A stretch of DNA of 64,000 bases from Diplolepis rosae. Its lineage: Eukaryota > Arthropoda > Insecta > Hymenoptera > Diplolepididae. The stretch lies in the NCBI GenBank assembly GCA_030998225.1, contig JAPYXD010000522.1, positions 6,820,001-6,884,000 on the forward strand, read 5' to 3'. Made by a program: the position numbers and the translations under genes. Each line of letters opens with the position of its first letter. Position 1 is the stretch's first letter. Below are positions 1-10,985 of the stretch, piece by piece. Under the pieces are notes generated by a model. That model searched no databases. It saw only the letters and a list, made by a program, of their open reading frames with translations, and was not told the origin of the DNA.

Positions 1-700
1 AGGCAAACAATTTTCCATCTAAATGTTTTTTTTTGTATCTCACATATTTTGTCTAAAAAATGGAATTTTTAAATTTTTATCGTATTTTTTGGAATTGAAA
101 CGAAAAATATATCTTTCATCAGAAACTGTGTCAGACAAAATTTGTAGATCTTTTTGAAACGAACAACTTTGTATTCTTATGTTTTTTTGGTATTTCCAAT
201 ATTATTGTTAAAAAATTGAATTTTGGAACTGGAAAATGGAATTTTGATATTGACTTTTTTCGAATTTGAATATGCTGTAACATTTCTAATTTTGATTTAA
301 TCAAAAAATGTTATTAGGATAATTTTTAGAGATTTATGAGCACTATCAAAAACCAGGATTGGAATTTTTGATTTTTTCAAAAAATTATTTTCAAAAACAC
401 AAAAGTAGTGCTCCGTCCCTCAATTTTGATTGGATGTGGCTGGTTAACGAACTTGTCCTTACTTTTTCGGCTCCGATAAAGTGTACCAAAGCTCAATTCA
501 ATCTGATAATTCTATCGAGAGTTATGCCGCACACGACCTACTACAGATAGACAGACAGACAGACAGACACTTTCGTAAAAACCATTTTTTCTGACTCAGG
601 GGGTCTCAAAACATAAAGATTTGATGAAAATTTCGAAAGTCATTTTTCACATAAAACCAATAACTTCTCATCCATGATGAGAATGTAAAAAAAACTGTAT
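1..700 (+). repeat. RepA dispersed repeat, copy 1 (left end cut by window)
   Basis: An AT-rich repeat that recurs at least six times in this window, on both strands. In this orientation it has several imperfect units of about 120-130 bp, then a block at 359-545 that reads open with LNFDWMWLV and LVLTFSAPIKC, then a (CAGA)n run at 549-570, then the block tctgactcagggggtctc, and a short palindrome ctcatccatgatgag at 667-681. The minus-strand copy at 53815-54800 is nearly parallel over its whole length. I do not recognise the superfamily. The terminal palindrome would suit a Helitron, but no CTRR end is clear. Confidence 0.7.
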
Positions 701-1249
701 CAAACCTGTGATTACATGGCAATCATTTTTAAATGTTAGTACTTGTTAATTTATACTACACTGGAAAAACATGTAATTGTTAATAATTCTTTTTATTACA
801 GCTTGACTTAGATACTGCTGTGTTTATAGAAAATGAAGGTCCAGGAGTGCTTGTTCGAAGATTCATTTGGAAAGTATATTGGCAAATCTAATTTGCATAA
901 AGCGCAAAAAAAGAGAAAAAAGGGAAGCTAACTTTTCCTATCCTTTCAAGTATGGTGGAAGGAAGTTTCATTTGCCTAAACCCAGAGAAGACTCTGATTT
1001 AATCAAAGAAACATTTCGTTGACATAAGGTCAAAAAAAAATCAAATCGACTTGAAAAAACTTTTGTTGATTTAAAAAAATTTTCTTTTATCTAGGAAAAT
1101 ATATTTGTTTACATTGACGAAATTTTTTTTTTTAATTAGATGAATTTGAAATTTTTCTCTGGGAAAAGAGACACTTTTGGGTGTAACGGAATATAGACAG
1201 TGGCAAAAATTTCAAACTCAATCATCTTATTCGAAATATCTGTTTGAAC

Positions 1250-2085
1250 TGTTACGTTACAAGTACGTAAATACTTACTTTGATCGAAGATTCCTCGTTT
1301 TAAGTTAGGATCGAATGATCCTCGCTTAGGGATGAGGATAAGTCAATGAAAGGCACAATGATTATAAAAATTATACAAATTGAATTTATTTAATTGGTTT
1401 AAAAGTCAATATACACATTGTCAACACAATTCATATACAAATGTAGGCACAGGCTGCTTGGTACATGGGTGTGAGAGAGAGGGGGAGAGAGATTCGGTAC
1501 CTTTATGTTTCGTAAGTTGCGTCGAGGTTTAATCCGCACGGCGGTGAGTTGTAAGTACTGGATCCCCACAGGAGTAGTCGAAGTGTGAGAGAGAGAGAGA
1601 GTTATAGGCCGCACAGGTATATTCCGTAAAGGGCGGTGGTCCAAATTTATGACACTGTTCGAAGATCTTTACAGAGATCTTACAAGTCACCGATGACTTT
1701 TACGACTCCCGAACTTTGATTTTAAATTGTCCCGGTCGAATTTTATTAATCCGAAACTCAGAGATTTTCGAAGTTAAATTGAAATGCCGCACTGGACTAT
1801 TGTCGCGAGACCGGTGATAAATCCGAAGGAAAATTTAAGTGTCGAACTAGACGAAGAATTTACTGACTGCTTTCTGTTGGTGTGGGCCTCTTTTATATTT
1901 TTTCATACAAATTGACGGTCAGCGAAAATCGTGACGTAGTCATATCTTCTTAAAGGAGAAGGGGCCCTATACTGCTCCCTACTTCCCCTACTCCCTATTT
2001 CCCTTTATCGATTTTCTCATAGATTTCTTAACTCAATCCAGCCTGTGTGCATTATATACATTCAAATACGTCGCGGGACGTGACA
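1250..2085 (-). mobile_element. Solo LTR of an LTR retrotransposon (TSD GAAC)
   Basis: Read on the minus strand this begins TGTCACGTCCCGCGAC and ends GTAACGTAACA, so it has the TG...CA termini of an LTR. It is flanked by perfect 4-bp direct repeats GAAC at 1246-1249 and 2086-2089. A minus-strand TATAAAAG lies near 1890-1898 and an AATAAA near 1382-1390. The ends match the solo LTR at 9638-10560. No internal domain is present, so recombination between two LTRs is inferred. It contains short GA-rich microsatellites near 1475-1490 and 1589-1601. Confidence 0.85.
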
Positions 2086-2300
2086 GAACTAACAAATTTT
2101 TTTTCAATTCATAGAAATCTTTCCTTTGATCGTCAAAATACAAATTATTAATGGAGACATGCAGTATAAAGGACTAAATTTGAAAAATCTTATCATTCAT
2201 AATTTTACTGTGCATACATGTTGAATAAAATAAGAATATAGTGAACAAAAAAATTTAGTGTCTCAAAAATAAATCCTGACTCTTATAACTTACACATTAA

Positions 2301-3197
2301 GGAGAGGTTACCATCGAGAGGCATGAAAAATGCATAAACTTTGGGGATTTTTTTAATATAAAATAAATACTTTTGGAATTGGGTTTTAACGTCTTTTATT
2401 ATACTATCAGAGAAGAGTAAATTCCAGCTTTATTTATAAAAAAAATAATACAAAATGGCAGCTCCAGCTCCCGTCAGATAAAACCATGCACGGCGTGTTT
2501 TGGTTTGCGCGGGGCGCTCCACAGCCTTGCATAAACTGGTTAAAAATTATTAAACTTAACTGAATTTGGAGGGCCATATCTTTTTTAGTTTTCTGAAAAC
2601 CCCTCGATAACAAAATGACAGCCCTTTGAATAAAACTCATTTCTTTTGACCTGTTTTTTTTTCTTCAACGGACAAAAACAATATTTCTAAATCAAGTTTG
2701 GACAAAAATCGCTTCCTGATGACCCCGCAAAATGAATTCTCTTTCATTTGCGCAGAGATTCGTGCGAATCTGTTTATCTGTTGAAGTTGTAGAGCGCCCC
2801 GCGCGCTGAAAAATGCTATTTCCAGAAAAACGCATTTTAAGTGTAACGTTATAAAATATCGTATTTAATGTTCAGTTTAGGCAACTTACATTTTATCAGC
2901 TATTTTAGCGTCATACAGAGGCTATTTTTCTTCCTCGAAGAACTTATTCTACTGAATCTGAAGGTTCATTTTCTCCAGCCTGGTCTTCTTTGCATAGTTG
3001 GACATATTTTCCTCCGCTCCGAGCGCCTCAGCTACCTATTTTCCTGCCGAAGGACGTTTCCGCCCAACCGGCTGTAAATTCTAAAATACATTAAATATAA
3101 AAATCTCCTTTTACTCTCGTGTTCTAAATACTTTAAGAATGAAAATTATGTATAAAAAAAAATCGAATTAGTCATTGTCATGAACGGTAACCTCCCC
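2301..3197. mobile_element. TTAA-flanked MITE (piggyBac-like, non-autonomous)
   Basis: The 897-bp segment is bounded by TTAA at 2297-2300 and 3198-3201. The ends are inverted repeats starting GGAGAGGTTACC on the left and, read inward, GGGGAGGTTACCGTTC on the right. TTAA duplication is the hallmark of piggyBac elements. There is no transposase. The interior has a short GC-richer stretch near 2455-2530. A second TTAA element with different ends is at 34876-35581, and both carry a similar caaaatggc-type internal motif. Confidence 0.7.
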
Positions 3198-3201
3198 TTA
3201 A

Positions 3202-4009
3202 GTGCAAAAGATATGTCGGACTAAATGGCTGTATGAGAACGAGATTTTTAAGAATATTTCAAATGATTTTAGTTATCTTTACAATTTGTTAAGTAGTATA
3301 GCATACCTAGTAAAGTAGTTTCTCGATAAAACCTGGTATTCACTCGTAAACAGATTTGGTTAAGTCAACAAAATTTTTGTGATTCGACCATAGTATTTTC
3401 TTATCATACAGAAAAAAAAATCTTTGATTGATTAAAAAAAATATTTGATTGATCTGTCAAAATCGATATAATTTTTTGTTAGTAAAATTTGGTTGGTTCA
3501 ACCAAATTTTACCACTTCAGTCAGAAATATCATGTCCTTTACAATTTTTTATGTTGAATCCAAATCCGGACGCAGAATTGTTGTAGTACGTCAGGATTTT
3601 TAGGTGTCCTAACCTTAAAGTGCCGAAAAGGCGGTTTCCACTCAGGATTACTTGGTCGCGAGCGATGAAACGTTTCATTGAAGCATTGAAGCTTTTATGT
3701 GAAACTTTCCAATTTTTCACGGTTAAAGTTTCATTGTTTCATAAAACATTGGGGTGTAGAGAAGGAAAAGATTTTCTCGCGCATGAGCAGATGTCAGGTC
3801 AGATTAGACAAGTGGATGCTAGTTTATAAAATATTTGAATTACACGCAGTTTGGACTTTCCCGCTGCCTTGTTTGAAACTTTAAAACATTTTACGATATC
3901 CCCAAAGTTTCATGAAATCTTACATTAAACCAAAGTTTCATAAAATATTTTAAATATAATATTTTAAATTGTCTTTTGAGAACCGCGATTTTTTGTTTAT
4001 TCCTGCCTA
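3202..4009. other. Intergenic or unclassified, no gene recognised
   Basis: AT-rich sequence with short overlapping ORFs on both strands that show no family resemblance. There is repeated use of a tttcat/aaagtttcat motif around 3665-3950. I see no structured element. Confidence 0.5.
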
Positions 4010-4172
4010 CGCTATCATCTAGTACAACTCTTCGCTTCAAAATCTATCTGCGAACTGTCGGATTCGATTTTTCTTTCTCGAGATATACCATTTTCAATCT
4101 CGAGGAAGAAAAATCGAATTTGAGAAATCGCAGATGGGTTTTGAAGGAGAAAAGTAATACTAGATGATAGTC
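4010..4172. repeat. Hairpin MITE
   Basis: Two arms of about 75 bp are inverted copies of each other. The left arm runs ctatcatctagta...ctcgaga and the right arm ctcgagg...tactagatgatag. A single RNA or DNA strand could fold almost end to end. No coding capacity and no obvious target duplication were seen. It is best read as a small foldback MITE. Confidence 0.6.
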
Positions 4173-4364
4173 TAGCAAGAAAATCCGATGTTCTTATAAC
4201 ATAACCTCGAATATCACCGAAAACCATCTTTTTGGTACACTTATGTTAGGATATCTTGAAATCCTGACTTTCATAAAGTTTAATGATCACAGTGGAATTT
4301 TCTAAAAATGGTTTTAAAAATGAAAATTCTTTAGTTAAATAAACTGGACCCTAAGAAAGAATCA

Positions 4365-4855
4365 TATATACTAAATTTAATTTAAATTGCCCAAACATAA
4401 TCTCATGATAACATATTCCTCTAATAAATCGGAAGTGAACATTATGTATTCTATAATCTGATAAACCCTATCTTGCAATAATCTTTTTGGATCGCTGTTA
4501 AAAAAATTTCGTTTGGATTGTATTCAAAGAAACCAATAATTTGAAAACAACAGAAAATATTTTGAATTGGAATTCTATAATAAAATTAACTTAAAATTAG
4601 TTGAATAAAGTAGAAAAAAATAATATATTGAAATTTATGAATTACATTTAGAATTGATTACAGGTATTTAAATTGATTTATTTTAACAATGGTTTATTGT
4701 GAATGAATTCATTTCATATTTTAAATACTGCTGTATCTTCATGCAACTTTCGTTCCCCCTGACGAATCTACAGAGACAAAAAAAAGATCAATTATTAACA
4801 TACTATAAGTACAAACTACTATCCCTTCCAAAATAGTATTGGACTTTAATATACA
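4365..4855 (+). repeat. R8 repeat, copy 1
   Basis: This AT-rich stretch is repeated in the same orientation at 56405-56925. Shared landmarks in the same order include gcccaaacataatctcatg, tttttggatcgct, gaaaacaacagaaaatat and tactgctgtatctt. Similarity is strong but interrupted by small indels. It has no open frame. It is either a dispersed repeat or a segmental duplication. Confidence 0.65.
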
Positions 4856-4984
4856 AGTGGTAAATTAAAATTAATAGATATGTATTTTATGAAAAATTAA
4901 GGTATTTCATATTAAATTCAACAACTTTTCAATCAAAATATATTGAAATTAACGAACATTATTGAAATATATACACATGTGTAT

Positions 4985-5045
4985 GTCTTCGACCGAGTCC
5001 GAAAAAGCGTGTGTGAATGCATTCTCGTTCACTCTGGAAAAAAAA
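4985..5045 (+). mobile_element. LINE 3' tail remnant
   Basis: A short stretch ending gtgtgaatgcattctcgttc followed by a poly-A run closely matches the tail of the R1-like copy ending at 19946 (gtgcgtaaatgcattctc then poly-A). It is best explained as the far 3' end of a 5'-truncated insertion of that LINE family. Confidence 0.5.
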
Positions 5046-5153
5046 CTACTACAGACAGGCAGATTCCTTCGTAAAAACCGTTTTCTCTGACTCAGAGGGT
5101 CTCAAAACGCAAAGATTTGATAACAATTTCAAAAGTCATTTTTCACATAAAAC
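5046..5153 (+). repeat. RepA copy 2, left part, split by mariner A
   Basis: Carries the RepA landmarks cagacaggcag, ttcgtaaaaaccg, tctgactcagagggtctc and tttttcacataaaa. The repeat stops at a TA where mariner A begins and resumes at 7499 with attccttttcatttatgataag, matching what follows in copy 1. RepA therefore predates mariner A here. Confidence 0.7.
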
Positions 5154-5237
5154 TAACACATCACTCAATAAGTTTCCGGTCTAACTAAGAAAAACACAGT
5201 TTTCTCGAGAAATTCGACTTTATTCATCAACATAGTT

Positions 5238-5545
5238 TTGTTCAAGCGTAAAGTGTTATACATTCATTCTAACGCCTCTTTAACTTTTCGATGCCTTTTT
5301 TGTAAAATGATTCGTCTTTGCTCTCAAAATAGGACTCAGTTGCGGCAATCACTTCTTCATTGGAGCCAAATCTCTTTCCCTGGAGCATTTTTTTCAGGTC
5401 AGCAAAGAGCCAGTAGTCGCTGGTGGCCAGATCTGGAAAATATGGTTTTTACGCATCCCCAAAGATTCGTGCAAAATTATAAACTCACTACCTTCTCATA
5501 TCTTTAAGGTGTCAGATATCTCATGCAGTTTTAATTTACGATCGC
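5238..5545 (-). pseudogene. Mariner A transposase, HTH2 joined to C-terminus
   Basis: Reading right to left, a mariner second helix-turn-helix (LHEISDTLKI, then a stop, then ILHESLGMRK) is followed directly by the tail region (SDYWLFADLKK, GSNEEVIAATESYFESKD, YKKGIEKLKRR). The first two catalytic aspartates are missing; the one in the SDY motif is kept. There are several stops. It is non-functional. Confidence 0.8.
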
Positions 5546-5554
5546 CCAATACTA

Positions 5555-6658
5555 TTAGGTGCGCAACTAAGTTCCCCCTGTTTGTCAATACATGGCTCCA
5601 GCAGTAAATGCTGGTCGATTTTGACATATCCAAAACGTCATGAACCAAGCTTAGACATATGGTAAACAAACCGTTTGGACACATTAGTGATTTTGTTTTG
5701 GCGTCATATACTTTTGGTTGTGTGAAAATGTCTGATTTTGTGCCAAATAATCGTCATTTGCGGGAAGTCTTGATTTTCTTCTTTCATTCGAAGAAAACGG
5801 CAGCTGAAGTGCATCGAGAGCTCCAAAAAGTTTACGGAGATGCTGCTCTAAGTGAAACAACGTGCCGTTATTGGTTCCGTTACTTCAAAAACGGTGATTT
5901 CGATGCTGACGACCGTTTACGTGATGGAAGGTCAAAAACCCCCGAAGACGCAGAATTGGAGGGATTGCTCGACAAACATCGGTGCTAAACGCAAGAAGAG
6001 CTTGCTTCAGCATTAGGAGTTACCTGCCAAGCCATTTCCAAGCGATTGCATGCGTTGGGAATAATTCAAAAACAAGGAACTTGGGTTCCTTATGATTTGA
6101 AGCCAAGGGACGCTGAGCGTCGTTTTTCGCCTGTGAACAACTGCTTCAGTGGCAAAAAAGGAAGGGTATTCTTCATCGCATCGTGACAAGTGATAAAAAA
6201 TGGATTCATTACAGCAACCCAAAGAGAAGAAAGTCATGGGGACTGCCCGGTCATGCTTCTACTTCGTCGGCTCGGCCGAATATTCACGCTGCGAAGGTTG
6301 TGCTGTGTATTTGGTGGGACCAGGTCGGTGTTATTTATTATGAGCTGTTGAAACCGAACGAAACCATCACTGGGGAACGATATTAAACGCAATTGATGTG
6401 TTTGAGCCGAGCACTGCGCTAAAAACGGCCACAATACGAGCAGAGGCACGAAAAAGTGATTCTACAGCATGACAACGCCCGGCTCCACGTTGCCAAACCC
6501 GTTAAAACCTACCTGGAAACGCTCAAATGGGAAGTCCTCACCCCCGCCGTATTCCTCAGATATTGCGCCGTCCGATTTTCACTTGTTCTCGTCGATGGCA
6601 CATGGTCTGGCTGATCAGCACTTCCGCTCATATGAAGACATCGAAAAATAGCTTGATC
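5555..6658 (+). mobile_element. Mariner B (mauritiana-type), nested in mariner A, 3' end lost
   Basis: The left end after TA (5553-5554) reads ttaggtgcgcaactaag, a typical mariner terminus. The TA lies inside the HTH2 coding sequence of mariner A, so B inserted into A. The 3' end, including its inverted repeat, is missing. B stops at RSYEDIEK and runs directly into the minus-strand Tc1-like remnant C. Confidence 0.85.
5728..6658 (+). pseudogene. Mariner B transposase pseudogene
   Basis: The start is MSDFVPNNRHLREVL. The first frame runs to a stop at 5986-5988. Homology continues through EELASALGVTCQAISKRL, then a frameshift near 6130, then [17 protein letters not shown] (first catalytic Asp), [31 protein letters not shown] (second Asp) and YSSDIAPSDFHLF (third Asp). 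This is the D,D34D mauritiana-type order. Several stops and at least two frameshifts disable it. It is truncated after RSYEDIEK. Confidence 0.85.
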
Positions 6659-7141
6659 CGTAAACACCAATTTTGAATGACTCGCTCGAGGACTTCGGTC
6701 GGTATTTCGCTAATAACTTCAGTAATGTTGGCTTCCAATGCCTCAATAGTAGCTGGTTTATCCACAAAACATTTAGACTTTACACACCCCCACAAATAAA
6801 AGTCCAAAGGTGTGATATCACACGATCTTAGAGGTTCGGGCTGTACGTGGTCTAATCGGTCGAGTATCATCCAATAATGTTAAATTATTCTCGAGTTTGC
6901 CGATGGTATGCCGAATAGTGCGTTCGGTAGGACGATTATGTACACCATAAAATGGCCTGAGCGCGCGATAAACACTTTTCACAGAGCGTCCATTTTCGTA
7001 ATATAATTGTACGATTTGTAAACGTTGTTGAGGCGTTAGTCTTTCCATGATGAAATGTCAATAAAAACTGAATAAAATTGTGCATTTAGTTTGGCAGTAG
7101 TGACGCGTGACATGTCAATAAAACCCTATTGGAAAAAGTTC
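6659..7141 (-). mobile_element. Tc1-like remnant C, internally deleted
   Basis: Minus-strand reading gives an N-terminus MERLTPQQRLQIVQLYYEN ... LENNLTLLDD ... RPRTAR (7048 to about 6845). This is fused out of frame to a C-terminal part RSCDITPLDFYLWGCVKS ... PATIEALEANI ... VIQNW (about 6840 to 6660). The whole catalytic middle is deleted. The element shares a superfamily with the copies at 10986, 31682 and 63723. Its 3' end is lost at the junction with mariner B. Confidence 0.8.
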
Positions 7142-7812
7142 CTCCAATTTGATCACACTTTACAACCGCGTTTAAATTCGGCATACCAGTCAATGATTGT
7201 TGATTTCCGTGGTGCAAAGTCCCCATAACGCTTATTAAGCCACTGCTTTGTTTCAACAGGGTTTTTTCCTGTGAAGAAGCAATGTGTGATTACTACTTGA
7301 AACTCTTTATTATCCTTTTTTTTGAAAATAACAAAAGTTGCTTCACCAAAACCTCTGTAATTTCTGAACTAAATGTCAGGTTGTCATGAAATTATGACAC
7401 TTAACGTTTGAAGGTCGATACTATCCAGAAATCATATGGATTTGACAGCAGTGGTGCCATCTGTATATCAGATCCGAAATTTATGGAGTGATGTGTTAAT
7501 TCCTTTTCATTTATGATAAGAATGCAAACAAAGTTAGACAAAGTGACTATTTTTACAGTTGTCTTCATTTAGAATTTAGTTGTTAATAGCTGTGTTTAGT
7601 TCATATGATTCCACCATTAAAAATCTATAATTTTTGTTTGATTCAAACTTTTGATGACTTGTGTAATTTGAGACAAAATTTCACATACTTACGTTAATAA
7701 AAACTCGGTAAAAAAAACTATAATTGAGAAACCTGAAGAAATGGTCGATTTGACTAATTTTTTCCGACTGTATAATTTAAGGAAATACAATTGGAAATAT
7801 AGAATCCTATTT

Positions 7813-8770
7813 TTCCATTCTCATAATAAATGAAGAGGTGTTGCTTTTATGTGAAAAATGACTTTCGGAATTTGCATAAAATCTTTACGTTCTGAGACCC
7901 CCTGAGTCAGAAAAAATGGTTTTTACGAAAGTGTCTGAGTGTCTGTTGTAGGTCGCATACTCGAAAACATTCGATATAATTACCGGACTGAATTGAACTA
8001 TATCGGATACTATATCGGAGCCGAAAAAGTAAGGACAAATTCGTTAACCAGCCACATCTGACCAAAACTGTAATAATAAGAGCATTTTTTGTTTTTGAAA
8101 AAAGCTATAATTCCAATCCTGGTTTCTGATAGCGCTGATAAATCTCTACTGATTGTTTTTGAAAAAATTCTCGATTTAACTAAAATTAGAAAAGCTACAG
8201 GATGTCAAATCTTGAAAAAAGTCAATATCTAAATTCCATTTTTCAGTTAAATCATACGAGATACGAAAAAAACGTCATGATACAAAATTGTTTACTACGA
8301 AAAGATCTACAAATTCCAATCGCAATATTTTTTAAAATATGTATATATTTTTTTCAATTTAAAAAAATACTATTGAAACTCGGAAATTCAATTTTTTAAC
8401 TAGAATATATAAAATACGAAAAAAACGTAAGAATGCAAAATTATTTACTCTAATGAGGTCTACCAATTTTGTCTGACAGTATCTGATTAAATGTATATTT
8501 TTCCTTTCAATTTCATAAAATACTCTTAAAATTCAAAAATCACATTTTTAAAACAAAATACGTGAGATACAAAAAAGACGCTGAGATGGAAATTTTTTTG
8601 CGTAAATGAGGTCTACAAATTCTCAGTAGGACATTTTTTGACAAGATATATATTTTATGTTTTGATTTTGAATATTGAAAATCAAAAATTCCATTTTTTT
8701 AACCAAAATATATGTGAGATACAAAAAAAGCGTTGAAATGCAAAATCGTTTGTTTAAATAAAGTCTAAAT
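7813..8770 (-). repeat. RepA copy 3
   Basis: Inverted relative to copy 1. It starts with cattctcataat and gagaccccctgagtcag, passes the block homologous to LNFDWMWLV (ccagccacatctgacc), and then has four imperfect units with cores such as gagatacgaaaaaaacgt and agatctacaaatt. The CAGA run is shortened. The units give the repeat an internal period of about 125 bp. Confidence 0.7.
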
Positions 8771-9396
8771 TCAAGATAAACTCAAACAAAAATTGCAAGA
8801 GCGAAATGAAACTGTGTTGCTGCAACGAACATGTTTTGATTTTTGATCCAGCACTTTACTTACTCATTCCACGTAGAACTCAGTTTCCTGACACGCATCC
8901 CAAGAGGCACTTTTTATTTTTAGGACGATTTTTGATAAAATCAATATTTATTTGAGTAGTAACAAAAGCAACGAAAACAGAATCTCGTTCTCCTCTTTGA
9001 ATTTCACAAGCAATTCCAAGCAAGTGTGATTCGTATCGTATAAACCCACCAATATAGTGCTAATTTGTCGAAAAAAATATTTGTTATTGATTTATAATTC
9101 TTCTATATAATTTTTTTTTTCTAATTAGTATACATACGTGATCAATACATATGTTGTTGCTATCAAATTCTGGGAATAAACGAATACCAGTAGACATAAC
9201 TTTAACGTGATCAGCTATCTTAACTTCTTTGCTCTATAACAGACCAAATTTACATTCTTAAGAATACATTCCAGATTGATTACGTAGTTATCAAAAAATA
9301 TTTTAATGCGAATTTAGCTCTCTTGATTTATTCTAAAAAAATTTCTCTCTGGTTTGTGTGGTAAAAAAATTAATCACTTAAACTCAATCTGTATAA
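8771..9396. other. Unclassified spacer
   Basis: The first 70 bp (aagataaactcaaacaaaaa...tgttgctgcaacgaacatg) resemble 63292-63360, where the same words occur, so a small repeat is shared. The rest is AT-rich with no coding signal seen. Confidence 0.4.
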
Positions 9397-9637
9397 TACA
9401 CGGAGAAAAATAGTTGAAGTAATTTTACTCAACTTCCAATCAAATTTGGGACATAAGGACAAGTTGGAAGTTATTTAGTATCATTGTATTTATTTGTGAT
9501 ATATTAAATGTTCAAAAATGAATCAAAGTTGAGTAAATTTCAGAAGCGTAGGGTGAAGTATGAAAGCGTGCATTAAAAATTTTTAAATATATATATTATT
9601 ACTCGTAGTATAACTATAAAAAATCAATCTTTTATTA

Positions 9638-10560
9638 TGTCACGTCCCGCGACTCTGCCGCCACAAGTAACAAGCAGATTAAGAAACCAATAAAGGGATC
9701 AAGACAGCATTACAGCGAGTGTGATTTTATCGACGCAAGTTATAGATAAATCTACAGATCAATAGGATGATCAATATGAAATTACCATGTGTCGTTATAA
9801 TACCCACACATGATAACAAATCGACTGACCCAGAGAGAAAGTGAATGAAGCCCTACAATACCAACACACTACCGTCATAACATGCGACTTGTAATAACAT
9901 GCGACTGGTCATAGCATGTTACTCGTCATACTTGACCTTTCAAAGTTCTATAAAAAGCGAAAGTTCCATGAGAGTCCAGTCCAGTACCATCATCTCTACA
10001 CCGCGAATTCAGTTAGTTAGTCAACGTCCGATTTCTACAATATGACCAACGCGAGTCCAGTCCAGTGCCATCGAATCTATACCGCGAGTGCAATCCAGTC
10101 AGTCCAGCTTCACCAGATTTCTACCGCTACTCAACCCGAATTCTAACTCGACGCTGAGTTCAACGACATTAGAAAGTGAAGGGGAATCGCCTTCCAAATT
10201 TTCTCGAAACTGGGACCGAAGAATCAACTAGATCACCTGACTAGATTACGAATTTACTATAGAACAGCAACTATCTGAAGAATTAAAGTTACACTCAACT
10301 GACCACATTCGCTTACTGGACTCAATTGATCATCAATCAATTCAAACTCAGGATAACTAAAAGGGTATTTCTAATTTTGATTCTATTTTACATTTCCATG
10401 GTGCTTACCTGATAAAATTTCAATTGTCAATAAATATATTTTATATACCTAACCCTTCTCAATCACTGACTATTCCTCATCCCTTAGAGAGGATCCTTCT
10501 GATCCTGACATAAAACAAGGAGATCTTTTAAAAGAGAAATGTTACGTTTCTGACGTAACA
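9638..10560 (+). mobile_element. Solo LTR (TSD ATTA), nested in R4
   Basis: The 923-bp segment begins TGTCACGTCCCGCGAC and ends GTTTCTGACGTAACA. It is flanked by perfect ATTA at 9634-9637 and 10561-10564. TATAAAAAGCG lies at about 9953-9963, with two direct gagtccagtccagt copies downstream, and aataaatatatttt lies near 10430. The promoter, polyadenylation signal, TG/CA ends and 4-bp duplication fit a Gypsy-type LTR. Partial relatives are at 1250-2085, 34560-35615 and 43780-44065. Confidence 0.88.
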
Positions 10561-10985
10561 ATTAAATCACAAAATAGTAGAGCTTTCCGTTCAATCTACT
10601 CTACGCTTCAATCGCGAGTTGAGTAACCCGTGAATCGCAAGATTTATTCCAACAGATACATCTATTCACGCAGGAACGAATGAATGTAATCTGCGCCTTG
10701 GGCACACATAAAAAATGTTTAATTTCAAAAACTTAAATTCTTAAAATTAAATTGATATTATAAAAATTTAAACAAAAAAAAGTCGATAAGTGTATTACAT
10801 AAAATATGAAATATCACATAAATTACTCAGGCAGAATAATAATTTGGAATTCGCAAATGTAAAATCCATATTTTGAAAATATAAAACACAGAAAATAAAA
10901 GAAGCTTCTTTTAAATGTTTTTATACATAATACTTCTTAATAATAATGATATTTTTAAATGTACATTTGAAAGCGTATCGTACTA

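Larger units (their letters stand above)
5156..7496 (-). mobile_element. Mariner A (outer element, internally deleted, host of nested copies)
   Basis: Terminal inverted repeats begin acacatcactc at the left and, read inward from the right, acacatcactcc. TA flanks both ends (5154-5155, 7497-7498). Minus-strand fragments are recognisably mariner transposase. The N-terminal part near 7145-7330 reads TKQWLNKRYGDFAPRKST. A second helix-turn-helix near 5450-5545 reads VLGDRKLKLHEISDTLKI then ILHESLGMRK. The C-terminal part at 5238-5440 reads SDYWLFADLKKMLQGKRF and YKKGIEKLKRR. The catalytic middle is deleted, joining LGMRK directly to the C-terminal part. Confidence 0.85.

Noticed and set aside
1399..1644. 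81-codon minus-strand frame
   Set aside because: It lies inside a solo LTR and depends on GA microsatellites. LTRs of this kind do not encode protein.
3976..4227. Opposed open frames at 3976-4167 and 4015-4227
   Set aside because: Both lie in a hairpin MITE, and the symmetry produces matching frames on both strands.
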